DNA of 64,000 nt from positions 434,001 through 498,000 of the forward strand of contig NZ_RCCS01000005.1 in the NCBI RefSeq assembly GCF_003664185.1. Direction: 5' to 3'. A program made the position numbers and the translations under genes. Numbering within the stretch: position 1 is the first letter of the stretch; every line of letters starts with the position of its first letter. Positions 63,623 to 64,000 of the stretch are shown here, piece by piece. This DNA comes from Tenacibaculum discolor. Its GTDB lineage: Bacteria > Bacteroidota > Bacteroidia > Flavobacteriales > Flavobacteriaceae. The notes below the pieces were generated by a model. The model saw nothing but the letters and a program-made list of their open reading frames with translations. It was not told the origin of the DNA and did not search any database.

Positions 63623-64000
63623 TTATTTAAAATCGTCTAATTGATCTTTTAATTTTTTAAATGCCGAATAAATCCTATGTTCGGCAACCTTTTTGGTAAC
63701 CCCCAAAATTTCTCCTATTTCTTTATGAGTCTTACCTTCTGTTTTACTCAACATAAAAGCTGCACGTTCTTCTTCCTTTAAATTTGATAGTGCTTTTTCA
63801 TAACGCTGTAAAAACTCTTTTTTACGAAGTACAAACTCAGGTGACTCGTTGGTGTAATCCTTTGGTTTTATTTCTTGATGTTTAAAAACCACCTTCTGAT
63901 GTTTTACCGCATTTAACATTAAGTTATTAGCTACAGTATAAAGAAAAGATTTGGCTTTTTCAGGAAGTACTTTTGCACAGTTTTCCCATAACTTTATAAA
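63623..64000 (-). CDS. ECF sigma-70 factor (FecI-type), 5' truncated by the window edge
   Basis: The frame is open from the right edge; 125 residues are visible and the start lies outside. The upstream part reads IKLWENCAKVLPEKAKSFLY, the sigma-2 end of an ECF factor, and the region 4 helix-turn-helix is LKEEERAAFMLSKTEGKTHK followed by EIGEILGVTKKVAEHRIYSA. With FecR and the FecA-type receptor it forms one leftward operon. An internal ATG at 63919 is not the start. Confidence 0.93.
   Translation of the reverse strand, partial: FIKLWENCAKVLPEKAKSFLYTVANNLMLNAVKHQKVVFKHQEIKPKDYTNESPEFVLRKKEFLQRYEKALSNLKEEERAAFMLSKTEGKTHKEIGEILGVTKKVAEHRIYSAFKKLKDQLDDFK

Overview
The window reads as chromosomal DNA of a marine-type flavobacterium (Bacteroidota, Flavobacteriaceae; Tenacibaculum/Polaribacter-like, genus not provable here). 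The DNA is strongly AT-rich. Many genes have the Bacteroidota -7 box TAnnTTTG. Several families are typical of this clade: DUF4270, IPExxxVDY, FecI/FecR/TonB receptor sets, viroplasmin-type RNase H, and split cytochrome oxidase subunits III and IV. There are no rRNA genes, CRISPR arrays, transposases, integrases or phage genes. Most of the window is core chromosome.

Layout. 1-12 kb: a truncated YfcC-type carrier, a GDPD lipoprotein, a ClC chloride protein, an APC permease, aspS, a HopJ-like protein, a secreted M28 peptidase and a Na+:alanine symporter. 12-20.5 kb: pheS, gdhA, a nuclease-fold protein, then a leftward set (GT5-like protein, DUF4270 lipoprotein, glmS). 20.6-28 kb: panC, panD, a YbhN-like flippase-fold protein, radA, a TlpA-like thioredoxin and a class A PBP. 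At 28.0-28.5 kb lies a small membrane-protein gene split by a frameshift at an A10 tract.

28.7-34.4 kb is the main accessory region: a leftward arsenosugar-biosynthesis cluster of DUF547, peroxidase-like protein, ArsS, rhodanese, TIGR04282 glycosyltransferase, purine nucleoside phosphorylase and ArsM. Its intergenic gaps hold several palindromic or tandem repeats of kinds I did not see elsewhere in the window. It is bounded on the right by a tRNA-Gly/Leu/Leu operon with a complete flavobacterial promoter.

34.9-40 kb encodes heme O synthase, two COX III proteins, COX IV, a cysteine-less SCO-like protein, SCO, DUF420 and a tiny CxxC membrane protein: the assembly side of a heme-copper oxidase. 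40-50 kb holds TolC, tsaB (TTG start), MscS, dodecin, an MORN-like protein, rnhA, purN, acpP-fabF-rnc, an IPExxxVDY protein and pyruvate kinase. 50-56 kb: a membrane M28 peptidase, a CBS protein, a Zn-ribbon/GNAT/LTA-synthase-like operon and ssb. 56-64 kb: a periplasmic TonB-like protein with its receptor, then a convergent ECF sigma/FecR/FecA-type uptake system running off the right edge.

Many convergent pairs are separated by bidirectional hairpin terminators, or overlap at their 3' ends.
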